A stretch of 64,000 nt of DNA, taken from assembly GCA_965220645.1 (NCBI GenBank), contig OZ244836.1:248001-312000 (forward strand), written 5' to 3'. The notes beneath the pieces were generated by a model. The model ran no database searches. It was given only the letters and a program-made list of their open reading frames with translations, and was not told the origin of the DNA. Position 1 is the stretch's first letter; the number at the start of each line of letters is the position of its first letter. The translations under genes and the position numbers were made by a program. The stretch comes from Aldehydirespirator sp965220645 (GTDB taxonomy: Bacteria; Actinomycetota; Acidimicrobiia; Acidimicrobiales; Aldehydirespiratoraceae). Positions 14,277-25,326 of the stretch are shown here, in pieces.

Positions 14277-16130
14277 ATGGGGCAGCTCAGATCTCACACC
14301 ACGACCCAGGGCCGGAACATGGCTGGCGCGCGCGCTTTGTGGCGGGCCACCGGCATGACCGACGACGACTTCGACAAGCCGATCGTCGCGGTGTCCAACT
14401 CGTTCACCCAGTTCGTGCCCGGCCACGTACACCTCAAAGACCTTGGCCAGCTCGTGGCCACCGAGATCGCGGCCGCGGGCGGGGTGGCCAAGGAGTTCAA
14501 CACCATCGCGGTGGACGACGGCATCGCCATGGGCCACGACGGGATGCTCTACAGCCTGCCCAGCCGAGACCTCATCGCCGACTCGGTCGAGTACATGGTC
14601 AACGCCCACTGCGCCGACGCTCTGGTTTGCATCTCCAACTGCGACAAGATCACCCCGGGGATGCTGATAGCGGCCATGAGGCTGAACGTCCCGACGGTGT
14701 TCGTGTCGGGCGGACCGATGGAGGCCGGCAAGACCAAGCTGGCCGGTGTGAGCGTGAAGCTCGATCTGATCAATCCCATGATCTCCGCCGGGGACTCTTC
14801 GGTCAGCGATGAGGACCTGCTGGAGATGGAGCGCTCGGCCTGCCCCACCTGCGGGTCCTGCTCGGGCATGTTCACCGCCAACTCCATGAACTGCCTCACC
14901 GAGGCGCTCGGGCTGTCGCTGCCCGGCAACGGCACGGTGTTGGCCACCCACTCCGACCGCCGGGAGCTGTTTCTCGAAGCCGGCCGCCGGGTGGTCGACC
15001 TGGCCCGCCGCTGCTACGAGAAGGACGACGAGTCGGTGCTGCCCCGCTCGATCGTCACCAAGACCGCCTTCGAGAACGCCATGCGTCTCGACATCGCCAT
15101 GGGCGGTTCCACCAACACCGTGCTCCACATCCTGGCCGCGGCCCGCGAGGGCGAGGTGGACTTCACCATGGCCGACATCGACCGGCTCAGCCGGAGCACG
15201 CCCAACATCTGCAAGGTGGCCCCGGCCACCGACCAGTTCCACGTGGAGGATGTGCACCGGGCCGGGGGGATCATGGGCATCCTCGGCGAGCTCGACCGGG
15301 GCGGGCTGCTCGACACGTCGGTCACGACCGTGCATTCCGCCACGCTGGCCGACGCCCTCGAGGTGTGGGACGTGATGCGCGGTCCGTCCAGCGAGGTCGT
15401 TGAGTTCTTCCGGGCCGGCCCGGCCGGCATCCCCACCCAGGAGGCGTTCAGCCAGTCCACCCGATGGCCGGCGCTCGACCTCGACCGCGACCATGGCTGC
15501 ATCCGCACGGTCGCCAACCCCTACAACGCCGACGGCGGGCTGGCCGTGCTCTACGGGAACATCGCCACCGACGGCTGCATCGTCAAGACCGCCGGCGTGG
15601 ACGAGTCGATCTTCCGGTTCTCGGGACCGGCGAGGGTGTTCGAGAGCCAGGACGAGGCGTGCGAGGGAATTCTCGACGAGGAACAGGGAATACGGGCCGG
15701 CGATGTGGTGATCGTGCGGTACGAGGGTCCCCGCGGCGGCCCCGGCATGCAGGAGATGCTCTACCCGACGTCGTACATCAAGTCCCGCGGGCTGGGCAAG
15801 CAGTGCGCGCTGGTCACCGACGGCCGGTTCTCGGGTGGAACGTCGGGCCTGTCGATCGGCCATGCCTCACCCGAAGCCGCCGAGGGCGGAGCGATAGCGC
15901 TGATCCGCGACGGCGACATGATCGACATCGATATTCCGAACCGCACGGTGAACCTCAGGGTGGACGGCGCCGAACTCGAGCGGCGCCGGGCCGCTGAGGA
16001 TGAGCGCGAGGGAGGCTGGAGGCCCGGGGCCCGCCAGCGTCAGGTCTCAGCCGCGCTGCAGGCCTACGCCGCCATGGCCACGTCCGCCGACAAGGGCGCC
16101 GTGCGCGACGTCAGCCGTCTCAGCGGATAG
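14277..16130 (+). CDS. ilvD: Dihydroxy-acid dehydratase
   Basis: 617-aa Fe-S dehydratase converting 2,3-dihydroxy-3-methylbutanoate/pentanoate to the 2-keto acids in valine and isoleucine synthesis. Family motifs: NSFTQFVPGHVHLKDLG, SNCDKITPGML (cluster Cys122), CPTCGSCSGMFTANSMNC, and near the C-terminus DGRFSGGTSGLSIGHASPEA. The length matches the E. coli type. No other branched-chain biosynthesis gene is nearby. The ATG at 14277 has a TAGTGT box 6 nt upstream and looks leaderless. It converges on the malic enzyme gene. Confidence 0.97.
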   Translation: MGQLRSHTTTQGRNMAGARALWRATGMTDDDFDKPIVAVSNSFTQFVPGHVHLKDLGQLVATEIAAAGGVAKEFNTIAVDDGIAMGHDGMLYSLPSRDLIADSVEYMVNAHCADALVCISNCDKITPGMLIAAMRLNVPTVFVSGGPMEAGKTKLAGVSVKLDLINPMISAGDSSVSDEDLLEMERSACPTCGSCSGMFTANSMNCLTEALGLSLPGNGTVLATHSDRRELFLEAGRRVVDLARRCYEKDDESVLPRSIVTKTAFENAMRLDIAMGGSTNTVLHILAAAREGEVDFTMADIDRLSRSTPNICKVAPATDQFHVEDVHRAGGIMGILGELDRGGLLDTSVTTVHSATLADALEVWDVMRGPSSEVVEFFRAGPAGIPTQEAFSQSTRWPALDLDRDHGCIRTVANPYNADGGLAVLYGNIATDGCIVKTAGVDESIFRFSGPARVFESQDEACEGILDEEQGIRAGDVVIVRYEGPRGGPGMQEMLYPTSYIKSRGLGKQCALVTDGRFSGGTSGLSIGHASPEAAEGGAIALIRDGDMIDIDIPNRTVNLRVDGAELERRRAAEDEREGGWRPGARQRQVSAALQAYAAMATSADKGAVRDVSRLSG

Positions 16131-16132
16131 AG

Positions 16133-16154
16133 CCGACCGTTCAGAGGCGGTCGG
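16133..16154. terminator. Bidirectional hairpin between ilvD and the malic enzyme gene
   Basis: CCGACCG (16133-16139) and CGGTCGG (16148-16154) form a perfect 7-bp stem with an 8-nt loop, right at the junction of two convergent genes. There is no clear T-tract, as is usual in GC-rich actinobacteria. Its right arm lies inside the last codons of the malic enzyme gene. Confidence 0.5.
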
Positions 16155-17598
16155 AAGGCACCGGCGGAGCGGCGGGACGCACGCAGCCCTCAGCGACGGC
16201 GCAAGCCCCGACTCTGGCTGCTACCCGGGTGGCGACCCTCCGATCGAAGACCGACGGCACGATGTAGTTGCGGTCCAGATCCTCGTCGCCTACCACTTCG
16301 GCGATGGCTCTGGCTGCGGCTGCCTTCATCCGTTCGGTAATACACGTTGCACCGGCATCCAGCGCTCCCCGAAACACGCCGGGAAATGCCAGAACGTTGT
16401 TGATCTGATTCGGAAAGTCGGATCTGCCGGTTGCCATCACCGCGGCCAGACCGTCAACCTCCTCCGGACGTATCTCTGGATCGGGATTCGCCATCGCAAA
16501 GACGATGGGATTGTGTGCCATGGACCGCACATCATCCACGCCTAGGAGTCCGGGCGCCGACAAGCCCACGAACACATCAGCTCCGGAGATCACTTCTGAG
16601 AGCGATCCCGACTTTCCGTCCGGATTGCTGTTGTGAACGAACCACTGCTTGGCGTAGTTCAGGCCGCTTCGACCCGGATGGATCGCGCCAGCACGATCAA
16701 CGCCCACGATCTCGCCGACTCCTGCGTCATGGAGCATCTTTGCGACAGCCAGACCGGCAGCGCCGGTCCCCGAGATAACTACCGACACATCACCTATCTG
16801 TTTGTCGACAAGCTCTAGCGCGTTCCAAAGCGCAGCCGTTGTAACGATGGCTGTGCCGTGCTGGTCATCGTGAAACACGGGAATGTCGAGCGCTTCGATG
16901 AGCCTCTCTTCGATCTCAAAGGCTGCCGGCGCGGCTATGTCCTCCAGGTTGATCCCACCGAACGAGGGAGCCATGCGTACGACGGTTTCAACCAGCTCAT
17001 AGGGTGTGGTCACATCGAGACACACCGGAAAGGCATCGACCCCGCCGAACTCCTTGAACAGCAGGGCTTTGCCTTCCATCACGGGCAGGGCCGCAGCCGG
17101 ACCGATGTCGCCCAGCCCGAGAACGGCCGTTCCGTCGGTGACGATGGCGACGATGTTCTTGACCATCGTGTGGGTGTGACGCAGCATCGGATCCCGATGG
17201 ATCGCATTGCACACACGGGCCACGCCGGGTGTGTACGCCATAGCCAGATCATGGGCGTCACCGACCGGACAAAGGGCGTTGACCTCTATCTTTCCACCCT
17301 CGTGAAGGCGAAACGTGCGGTCCCACCAGTCGAGCACGGTGACACCGTCGAGATCGCTCACGGCCGAGACGATGTGACGGGCGTGCTCGGGTGACTTGGC
17401 GAGAACATCGATCTCTCGCATGACGACCGGGCCCTTGGCCTCGAAGCCGGGAATGGCGGCGATGTTGCCCCCCGCGTCACCGATGGCGGTAGCGAAGCGG
17501 CCCAATGTGCCGGGGCGGTTGCCCAGCGACACCTTGATCGTGATCGAGTAAGCCGGAGTGGGTGTGTCCAATTCAGCTTCCTTTGTGCGCGAGTTCAA
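16141..17598 (-). CDS. NAD(P)-dependent malic enzyme with N-terminal ACT domain
   Basis: 485-aa enzyme that decarboxylates malate to pyruvate. An ACT regulatory domain (about residues 17-90, YSITIKVSLGNRPGTLGRFA) precedes the malic domain with AMAYTPGVARVC, DIGPAAALPVMEGKALLFKE, metal-binding DDQHGTAIV and the dinucleotide fold VVISGTGAAGLAVAKM. The ACT domain suggests amino-acid or other small-molecule allostery. It is monocistronic and convergent with ilvD. NAD versus NADP preference cannot be read here. Confidence 0.92.
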   Translation of the reverse strand: MNSRTKEAELDTPTPAYSITIKVSLGNRPGTLGRFATAIGDAGGNIAAIPGFEAKGPVVMREIDVLAKSPEHARHIVSAVSDLDGVTVLDWWDRTFRLHEGGKIEVNALCPVGDAHDLAMAYTPGVARVCNAIHRDPMLRHTHTMVKNIVAIVTDGTAVLGLGDIGPAAALPVMEGKALLFKEFGGVDAFPVCLDVTTPYELVETVVRMAPSFGGINLEDIAAPAAFEIEERLIEALDIPVFHDDQHGTAIVTTAALWNALELVDKQIGDVSVVISGTGAAGLAVAKMLHDAGVGEIVGVDRAGAIHPGRSGLNYAKQWFVHNSNPDGKSGSLSEVISGADVFVGLSAPGLLGVDDVRSMAHNPIVFAMANPDPEIRPEEVDGLAAVMATGRSDFPNQINNVLAFPGVFRGALDAGATCITERMKAAAARAIAEVVGDEDLDRNYIVPSVFDRRVATRVAARVGACAVAEGCVRPAAPPVPSDRL

Positions 17599-17704
17599 TA
17601 ATTGGTTCCACTATCCTGCATTCACCGTCCAGCAACAAACCCTATCCCGATGGTGGTGACAAGTCGCTCAGTGAACCGTACAGTTGTGGCTGCTTCATAT
17701 CGTG

Positions 17705-17726
17705 ACTATCATTCACCTTCGATAGT
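17705..17726. promoter_or_regulatory. Inverted repeat ACTATC-N10-GATAGT upstream of a small gene
   Basis: Perfect 6-bp arms at 17705-17710 and 17721-17726 lie in the divergent spacer, 27 nt before the GTG of the orphan small gene. The position suits an operator overlapping its promoter or start of transcription. Confidence 0.35.
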
Positions 17727-17752
17727 TTGAACCGTTGAAAGGAAGCGGATTA

Positions 17753-18154
17753 GTGGTACGACAAATGTCAGATGAACACAAGGCTGCCAATGCCAAGGCC
17801 CGGGCCGAGAACAGGGATGTAAGCGCGTATCTCGAAGCTCTGGAGTCGAACCGTCCTCGACCGGGCCGCAGGCGCACCGCTGAGTCCATACAAAAGCGGA
17901 TGGAGACCATCGGCGAAGCTCTCGAGTCGGCAACACCCATACGGCGAGTTCAGCTAGTTCAAGAGCGCATCGACCTTGAGCGGGCTCTCAGCGCACCGTC
18001 GGCGACAGTTGACATCAGCGAGCTTGAGGATGCTTTTGCAGAGGTTGCTGTTGCCTACAGCGGCCGAAAGGGAATCACCTACTCTGCATGGCGAGAAGTC
18101 GGTGTTCCTGCCTCCGTCCTCAGGCGGGCCGGTATTTCTCGCGGCGGCACCTGA
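17753..18154 (+). CDS. Conserved small actinobacterial protein of unknown function
   Basis: 133-aa soluble protein. It starts with VVRQMSDEHKAANAKARAEN, then a Lys/Arg-rich PRPGRRRTAESIQKRM, a long amphipathic helical region (RVQLVQERIDLERAL) and a C-terminal YSGRKGITYSAWREVGVPAS with AGISRG at the end. This pattern is familiar from unannotated actinobacterial proteins; the C-terminal part looks like a small helix-turn-helix-style module, but no function is known to me. GTG at 17753 is chosen because AAAGGAAG ends 7 nt upstream; ATG at 17765 is too far from it. Local GC is lower than in the neighbours. Confidence 0.7.
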   Translation: MVRQMSDEHKAANAKARAENRDVSAYLEALESNRPRPGRRRTAESIQKRMETIGEALESATPIRRVQLVQERIDLERALSAPSATVDISELEDAFAEVAVAYSGRKGITYSAWREVGVPASVLRRAGISRGGT

Positions 18155-18160
18155 CACCTC

Positions 18161-18194
18161 GACGTTCTTGCGCCGCCTTGGCGACAAGAACGTC
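18161..18194. terminator. Strong bidirectional terminator hairpin
   Basis: GACGTTCTTG (18161-18170) and CAAGAACGTC (18185-18194) are perfect complements. Inner CGCC/GGCG extends the stem to 14 bp with one bulged A. It lies between convergent genes, and its right arm covers the purB stop codon. Confidence 0.75.
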
Positions 18195-19620
18195 ACAAGC
18201 GAACTTCAGGGAGCTGGGTGGCGGCCTCGGGGTGACAGGCCGCTACGCGGCGGGCTGCTTCAACCACCCGTGCGGTCTGCCTTTGTGCCGTGCCCGCGAA
18301 TTGCTCTGGTTCGGCCATGAGTCGGGCCAGGTCGTCGCGGCCCATCTGCACCCGCTCGTCGGCCGCGAGTTGATCGAGTAGACCGTCAAGGTCAACCGGA
18401 TCGTCGCGGCCCGCCTGCCGCGCGGCCCGCCGGGTAGGTTCCGCCAGCACCGCGAGGGCGGCCTCCCGACCCATCCCAGCCCGAATCAGCGCGCTGAGCA
18501 GCCGGGTGGACGCCAGCAATGGCAGGTAGCGCTCGAACTCGGCCGCCAGAGCGCCCTCGTCGATCTGCAGTTCCTCCAGCACCCCCAGCGAGGTGTGGAG
18601 CAGGCCGTCGGCCGTGCAGAAGGAGTCGGGAAGCATGACCCGTCGAACCGCCGAGCAGCTCACATCGCCCTCATTCCACTGGCGTCCCGCGAGCGAGGCC
18701 GCCATGGTGAGATGGCCCTCCAGCACGGCCATCAGGGCACCGATGCGCTCGGAGGAGCGGGCGTTGGCCTTGTGGGGCATGGCGGAGGAGGCGATCTGGC
18801 CGTGGTGGAACCCCTCCGACGCGAGACCGTGCCCGGCCATGAGCCTCACCGTCGTAGCCAGCGACGCCGGCCCGGACACGGCCTGCACCAGCGACGCCAC
18901 CACGTCGAGGTCGAGCGAGCGCGGGTAGGTCTGCCCGGATGCCTCGAGCACCCGGCCGAAGCCGAGATGCTCGGCAACGAGGCTCTCCAATTCGTCAACC
19001 GCCTCCGCCGATCCGAGAAGATCGAGTTGGTCGAGACGAGTGCCGACCGGTCCCTTGATTCCCCGTAGGGGATACCGGTCCATGAGTTCCGTGACCCGGG
19101 AGTATCCGAGCATCGTTTCGGCCGCGGCGTCAGCGAAGCGCTTACCGAGAGTTGTGGCCTGCGCGGCAACGTTGTGAGTGCGGGCCACCATCACGGTGGA
19201 GGCATGGGCCTCGGCCAGATCGGCCAGCCGGGCGACGACCGCCACGAGGTCGTCACGGATCACCTTCAGCGACTCGAGGACCAGCAACTGCTCCGTATTC
19301 TCGGTGACATCGCGGGAGGTCATGCCCAGATGGATGACCTCATGGCCCGCGAGGGCGCAGAACTCGTCGATCCGGGCCTTCACATCGTGGCGAGTGATCG
19401 CCTCGCGGGCGGCTATCGACTCGAGGTCGACCACCTCCACAACTGCCTCGTACGCGTCGACGGCGGCCTGATCGACTTCGAGGCCAAGCTTGCGCTGAGC
19501 CTTGAGTACCGCCAGCCACAGCCGGCGCTCCAGCACCACACGACGCTCCGGAGTCCACAGGGCTCGCATCCGCTCGCTGGCATAGCGGCCCGCCAGCACA
19601 TTGGGCGAGGAGACCTCCAT
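18193..19620 (-). CDS. purB: Adenylosuccinate lyase
   Basis: 475-aa member of the fumarase/aspartase superfamily. It cleaves SAICAR and adenylosuccinate in purine synthesis. The superfamily signature SSAMPHKANARSSERI carries the catalytic loop; HLGMTSRDVTENTEQ and ARTHNVAAQATTLGKR are the other two conserved blocks. It lies downstream of purA on the same strand, separated by a 102-nt gap containing a dispersed repeat. ATG at 19620 gives MEVSSPNVLAGRYAS, the usual N-terminus. Confidence 0.95.
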   Translation of the reverse strand: MEVSSPNVLAGRYASERMRALWTPERRVVLERRLWLAVLKAQRKLGLEVDQAAVDAYEAVVEVVDLESIAAREAITRHDVKARIDEFCALAGHEVIHLGMTSRDVTENTEQLLVLESLKVIRDDLVAVVARLADLAEAHASTVMVARTHNVAAQATTLGKRFADAAAETMLGYSRVTELMDRYPLRGIKGPVGTRLDQLDLLGSAEAVDELESLVAEHLGFGRVLEASGQTYPRSLDLDVVASLVQAVSGPASLATTVRLMAGHGLASEGFHHGQIASSAMPHKANARSSERIGALMAVLEGHLTMAASLAGRQWNEGDVSCSAVRRVMLPDSFCTADGLLHTSLGVLEELQIDEGALAAEFERYLPLLASTRLLSALIRAGMGREAALAVLAEPTRRAARQAGRDDPVDLDGLLDQLAADERVQMGRDDLARLMAEPEQFAGTAQRQTARVVEAARRVAACHPEAATQLPEVRL

Positions 19621-19627
19621 CAGGAGC

Positions 19628-19662
19628 CCCGCTCTTGTTCGCTCCGCTCACGGGCCACGGCC
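19628..19662 (+). repeat. Dispersed intergenic repeat, copy 2 (9-bp shorter)
   Basis: CCCGCTCTTGTTCGCTCCGC then TCACGGGCCACGGCC, lacking the GCTCGGGCC block of the other copies. It lies in the gap between purA and purB. Confidence 0.7.
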
Positions 19663-19722
19663 CCGCTCCACGCCCCAAGAAGTCTTCGTCTACGGCAACG
19701 CATCCGCTCGGCCTCCGGGCCC

Positions 19723-21009
19723 CTAGGCGGCTTCCTGCCAGTAGAGGAACTGGCTGCGGCCCGGCCCGACCCCGACGAGCCGGATCGGCACGCCTATGCC
19801 TTCCTCGAGGAAGGAGATGTAGTCAGCGGCCGCGGCCGGCAGCTCGGACGATGACGTGATATCGGTCAGGTCGGTGCTCCAACCGCTGAGCTCTTCGTAT
19901 ACGGGCACCGCCTTGTGGATCACCGACTGGTGATAGGGCATGTGCTCGTAACGCTCGCCATCCAGTTCGTAGGCGACGCACACCTTGAGCCGGTCGAGGC
20001 CGTCGAGCACGTCGAGCTTGGTCAGCGCAACCTCGGTCAACGAGTTGAGCCGCACCGCTTGGCGCAGCATCACGAGATCGAACCATCCGGTGCGGCGACG
20101 CCGGCCCGTGTTCGTCCCGAATTCGCCGCCGACGTCGACGAGGTGATCGCCCACCTCGTCGAACAACTCGGTGACGAACGGCCCTGATCCGACGCGGGTG
20201 ACGTAGGCCTTGGCGACGCCGATGACCCGATCGACGTGGCGGGGACCGATCCCGGCTCCGATGCAGACACCGCCCGCTACCGGATTGGACGACGTGACGA
20301 AGGGGTAGGTGCCGTGATCGAGGTCGAGAAAAGCTCCTTGGGCCCCCTCGAACAGGACTTGCTGGCCGGACTCGAGGGCCTCGTGCAGCAGGGCCACGGC
20401 GTCGCAGATATGGGCCTCAAGCCGGGGCGCACACTCATCCAGGTATTCGTGGATGATGTCATCCGCCCTCAGGGGCAGACGGTTGAAGACCTTGGCCAGC
20501 ACCTTGTTGGTGTGAGTCAGGGCGGCGTCGAGCTTGGCCCTGAAGATCGACGGATCGAGCAGGTCCTGCACCCGCAGCCCGATGCGCATCGACTTGTCGG
20601 CGTAGGCCGGCCCGATGCCTCGCTTGGTGGTGCCCAGTTTCGCGTCGCCGAGATGGCGCTCGTGCAGCGCGTCGAGCTCCTGGTGGTACGGCATGACCAT
20701 GTGGGCGTTACCCGACAGCCGCACAGAGCTGCAGTCGACGCCCCTGGCCTCCAGCGCGTCCATCTCCGCGATGAGGACCCTCGGATCGACCACGACACCG
20801 TTTCCGATCACCGGAGTGATGTGGGTGTAGAGCACTCCGCTGGGCACCAGTTGGAGAGCGAAAGCCTCGCCGTCAACTACGAGTCTGTGCCCGGCGTTGT
20901 GGCCACCCTGGTAGCGGGCAACCATGTCCATCTCAGCAGCGACGAGGTCGGTGAACTTCCCCTTCCCCTCGTCGCCCCACTGGGTACCGACGACAACGGT
21001 CGCAGGCAC
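19723..21009 (-). CDS. purA: Adenylosuccinate synthetase
   Basis: 428-aa GTP-dependent ligase joining IMP and aspartate, the step before PurB. The N-terminal GTQWGDEGKGK P-loop is intact, GGHNAGHRLVVDGE follows, and TGRRRRTGWFD is the conserved IMP/aspartate-binding region. The GTG start has GGAG 7 nt upstream. A TACAAT box upstream and a repeat pair next to it mark an independent promoter. purA and purB are consecutive on the minus strand and probably form one purine unit. Confidence 0.96.
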   Translation of the reverse strand: MPATVVVGTQWGDEGKGKFTDLVAAEMDMVARYQGGHNAGHRLVVDGEAFALQLVPSGVLYTHITPVIGNGVVVDPRVLIAEMDALEARGVDCSSVRLSGNAHMVMPYHQELDALHERHLGDAKLGTTKRGIGPAYADKSMRIGLRVQDLLDPSIFRAKLDAALTHTNKVLAKVFNRLPLRADDIIHEYLDECAPRLEAHICDAVALLHEALESGQQVLFEGAQGAFLDLDHGTYPFVTSSNPVAGGVCIGAGIGPRHVDRVIGVAKAYVTRVGSGPFVTELFDEVGDHLVDVGGEFGTNTGRRRRTGWFDLVMLRQAVRLNSLTEVALTKLDVLDGLDRLKVCVAYELDGERYEHMPYHQSVIHKAVPVYEELSGWSTDLTDITSSSELPAAAADYISFLEEGIGVPIRLVGVGPGRSQFLYWQEAA

Positions 21010-21043
21010 GGCGCTCTCCTTCGGGGGCGGGCGTTACCGTGCG

Positions 21044-21049
21044 ATTGTA
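21044..21049 (-). promoter_or_regulatory. Putative -10 box of purA
   Basis: On the minus strand TACAAT lies 34 nt upstream of the purA GTG. The -35 position falls inside the adjacent dispersed repeat copy at 21057, so the repeat may have supplied part of the promoter. Confidence 0.4.
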
Positions 21050-21056
21050 CTGGTTT

Positions 21057-21138
21057 CCCGCTCTTGTTCGCTGCGCTCACGGGCCGCTCGGGCCAAGTGC
21101 CCGCTCCTGTTCGCTTCGCTCACGGGCCGCTCGGGCCC
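21057..21138 (+). repeat. Dispersed intergenic repeat, copies 3 and 4 in tandem
   Basis: Two head-to-tail copies, 21057-21094 and 21100-21138, spaced 43 nt start to start. Both carry CCCGCTC(T/C)TGTTCGCT followed by TCACGGGCCGCTCGGGCC. They fill most of the gap between clpB and purA. Confidence 0.75.
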
Positions 21139-21197
21139 GGGGGCCTCGCAAGCTCGGCCTCTGGCCCCGCGCCGTCAGCGGCACCGGCCCCGGTGTC

Positions 21198-23690
<2,493 letters not shown>

Positions 23691-23699
23691 GATCAGCCG

Positions 23700-24152
23700 T
23701 TACTCGGTGTCACGCGAGCGGGCGCCCGACACAGGTTCAATCACGGAGGCCGGTGCGCGGGTGGCGCGGTAGAGGGTCACAGCCCTGCTCCGGGGCACGG
23801 CCGGCACCAGGCCGCCGGGATTGAAGCCGCGCGCGGTCAATTCGGCCAGGTGGCGCTCGTGGGCCCGGCGGGTCTCGTCGAGCTGTGCCCTCAACTCGGC
23901 GACGGCCTGCTCGAGATCCAGGACCCGCTGCACGCCGGCGAGATTGAGGCCCTCGTCGGTGAGCTCGGCAATTCGCTCCAGCAGGGCGAGGTCGGCATCG
24001 CTGTAGCGGCGGCTGCCGCCCGCGGTCCGGGCCGGAGCGAGCAGGCCCTTTCGTTCATAGATGCGGAGCGTCTGCGGATGGACCCCCGCCAACTCAGCGG
24101 CCACCGATATCACGTACACGGCTCGGTGGAAGCGGTCATCGGTCATGGTCAT
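23700..24152 (-). CDS. hspR: HspR, MerR-family heat-shock repressor
   Basis: 150-aa repressor. The N-terminal MerR helix-turn-helix (VYVISVAAELAGVHPQTLRI then YERKGLLAPARTAGGSRRYS) binds DNA, and a coiled coil follows (LEQAVAELRAQLDETRRAHE). HspR binds HAIR inverted repeats and uses DnaK as co-repressor, which makes a feedback loop for the dnaK operon. A degenerate HAIR half-site pair lies upstream of dnaK at 27825. It lies between dnaJ and clpB, the standard actinobacterial order. Confidence 0.93.
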   Translation of the reverse strand: MTMTDDRFHRAVYVISVAAELAGVHPQTLRIYERKGLLAPARTAGGSRRYSDADLALLERIAELTDEGLNLAGVQRVLDLEQAVAELRAQLDETRRAHERHLAELTARGFNPGGLVPAVPRSRAVTLYRATRAPASVIEPVSGARSRDTE

Positions 24153-24188
24153 TCTCCGTATTTGAGGGTGGTTTGAAGGTGGTTGCGG

Positions 24189-25301
24189 TCATGTCTTCAG
24201 GTGGGCCCGCGGATCCTCGCCGGGGGCGGCCGCGAAGTCCTGCATCGCGGCCCGCTGCTGGTCGGACAGGTTCTGGGGCACGACCACCTCGACCTCGACA
24301 ATGAGATCGGCGCCGCCGGTGGAGGAGCTCGCCGGGATGCGGAGGCGCCGTCCCGTCCTGGTGCCGGGCGGAATGCGGATGGTCACCGTCGATCCGTCGA
24401 GGGTGGGAACCTGGACCTCGGCGCCCAGCGAGGCCTCCGAGAACGTGACCGGCACAACCAGTGTGAGGTTCTTGCCGTCCCGCCCGAAGAGGCGGTGCGG
24501 CTTCACATGGATCCGCACGTAGAGGTCGCCGGGCTTACCGCCCGGCCCCTGGCCGGGAGCGCCCCGGCCGGCGAGCTTGATCCGCTGCCCGTCGGTCACG
24601 CCGGCCGGGATGCGGGCCTTGACCTCGCGGCGCCGGTTCTCCATGCCCCGGCCACCGCAGGCGGTGCAGGGATCGTCGATCACGGTTCCCCTCCCGGCGC
24701 AGGCGGTGCAGGGCCGGCTGAAGGAGAACAGGCCCTGGTTCTCGTCGTTCACGCCGGTGCCCGAACAGGTCGGGCACGGGCGCGGCTTGGCCGGCGGCTT
24801 GGCGCCGAGACCCCTGCAGGTCCGGCAGCGGGCCTCGCCGGCCACGGGCACCGGGATCGTGGTCCCCGACACGGCATCGCTGAAATCGATCTTCACCTCG
24901 GTCTCGATGTCGGTACCCCGGTGAGCGGCGCCACCGCGGCCACGTCGCCGTCCGAAGAGATCGCCGAAGAGGCTCCCCAGATCACCCACCTGCTCGAAGT
25001 TCAGGTTGTAGCCCCCTGCGGGGCCCGGGCCACCCGGGCCGAACGGCCCGGCCATGGGCCCGAGCCGGCGCACTTCGTCGTAAGCCTTGCGCTTGGAGGC
25101 GTCGCCGAGCACGTCGTAGGCCGAAGCCACCTCCTTGAAGCGTTCCTCGACGGCCTCGTCGCCGGGGTTGGCGTCGGGGTGCAGCTTCTTGGCCAGCTTC
25201 CGGTAGGCCTTGGTGATGTCGGAGGCCGAGGCGTCCTCGGTCACGCTGAGGATCTTGTAGTAGTCCTTCTCGAACCACTCCCGCTGGGGCTCCACGCTCA
25301 C
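24189..25301 (-). CDS. dnaJ: Chaperone DnaJ
   Basis: 370-aa type I Hsp40. The J domain has the HPD tripeptide (KKLHPDANPGD), followed by a Gly-rich linker with the actinobacterial DLFG motif (GDLGSLFGDLFGRR). Four zinc repeats are complete: CRTCRGLG, CPTCSGTG, CTACAGRG and CTACGGRG. Substrate-binding beta domains follow. It stimulates DnaK ATP hydrolysis and holds unfolded proteins. It is third in the heat-shock operon, 25 nt after grpE. Confidence 0.96.
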   Translation of the reverse strand: MSVEPQREWFEKDYYKILSVTEDASASDITKAYRKLAKKLHPDANPGDEAVEERFKEVASAYDVLGDASKRKAYDEVRRLGPMAGPFGPGGPGPAGGYNLNFEQVGDLGSLFGDLFGRRRGRGGAAHRGTDIETEVKIDFSDAVSGTTIPVPVAGEARCRTCRGLGAKPPAKPRPCPTCSGTGVNDENQGLFSFSRPCTACAGRGTVIDDPCTACGGRGMENRRREVKARIPAGVTDGQRIKLAGRGAPGQGPGGKPGDLYVRIHVKPHRLFGRDGKNLTLVVPVTFSEASLGAEVQVPTLDGSTVTIRIPPGTRTGRRLRIPASSSTGGADLIVEVEVVVPQNLSDQQRAAMQDFAAAPGEDPRAHLKT

Positions 25302-25326
25302 CTCTTTCCTGCTCCGCCCGCTCTTG

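Noticed and set aside
12618..15863. 1081-codon open frame on the minus strand
   Set aside because: It is antisense to the P450 and ilvD genes, which are both clearly real; the frame is open because of GC-rich codon bias.
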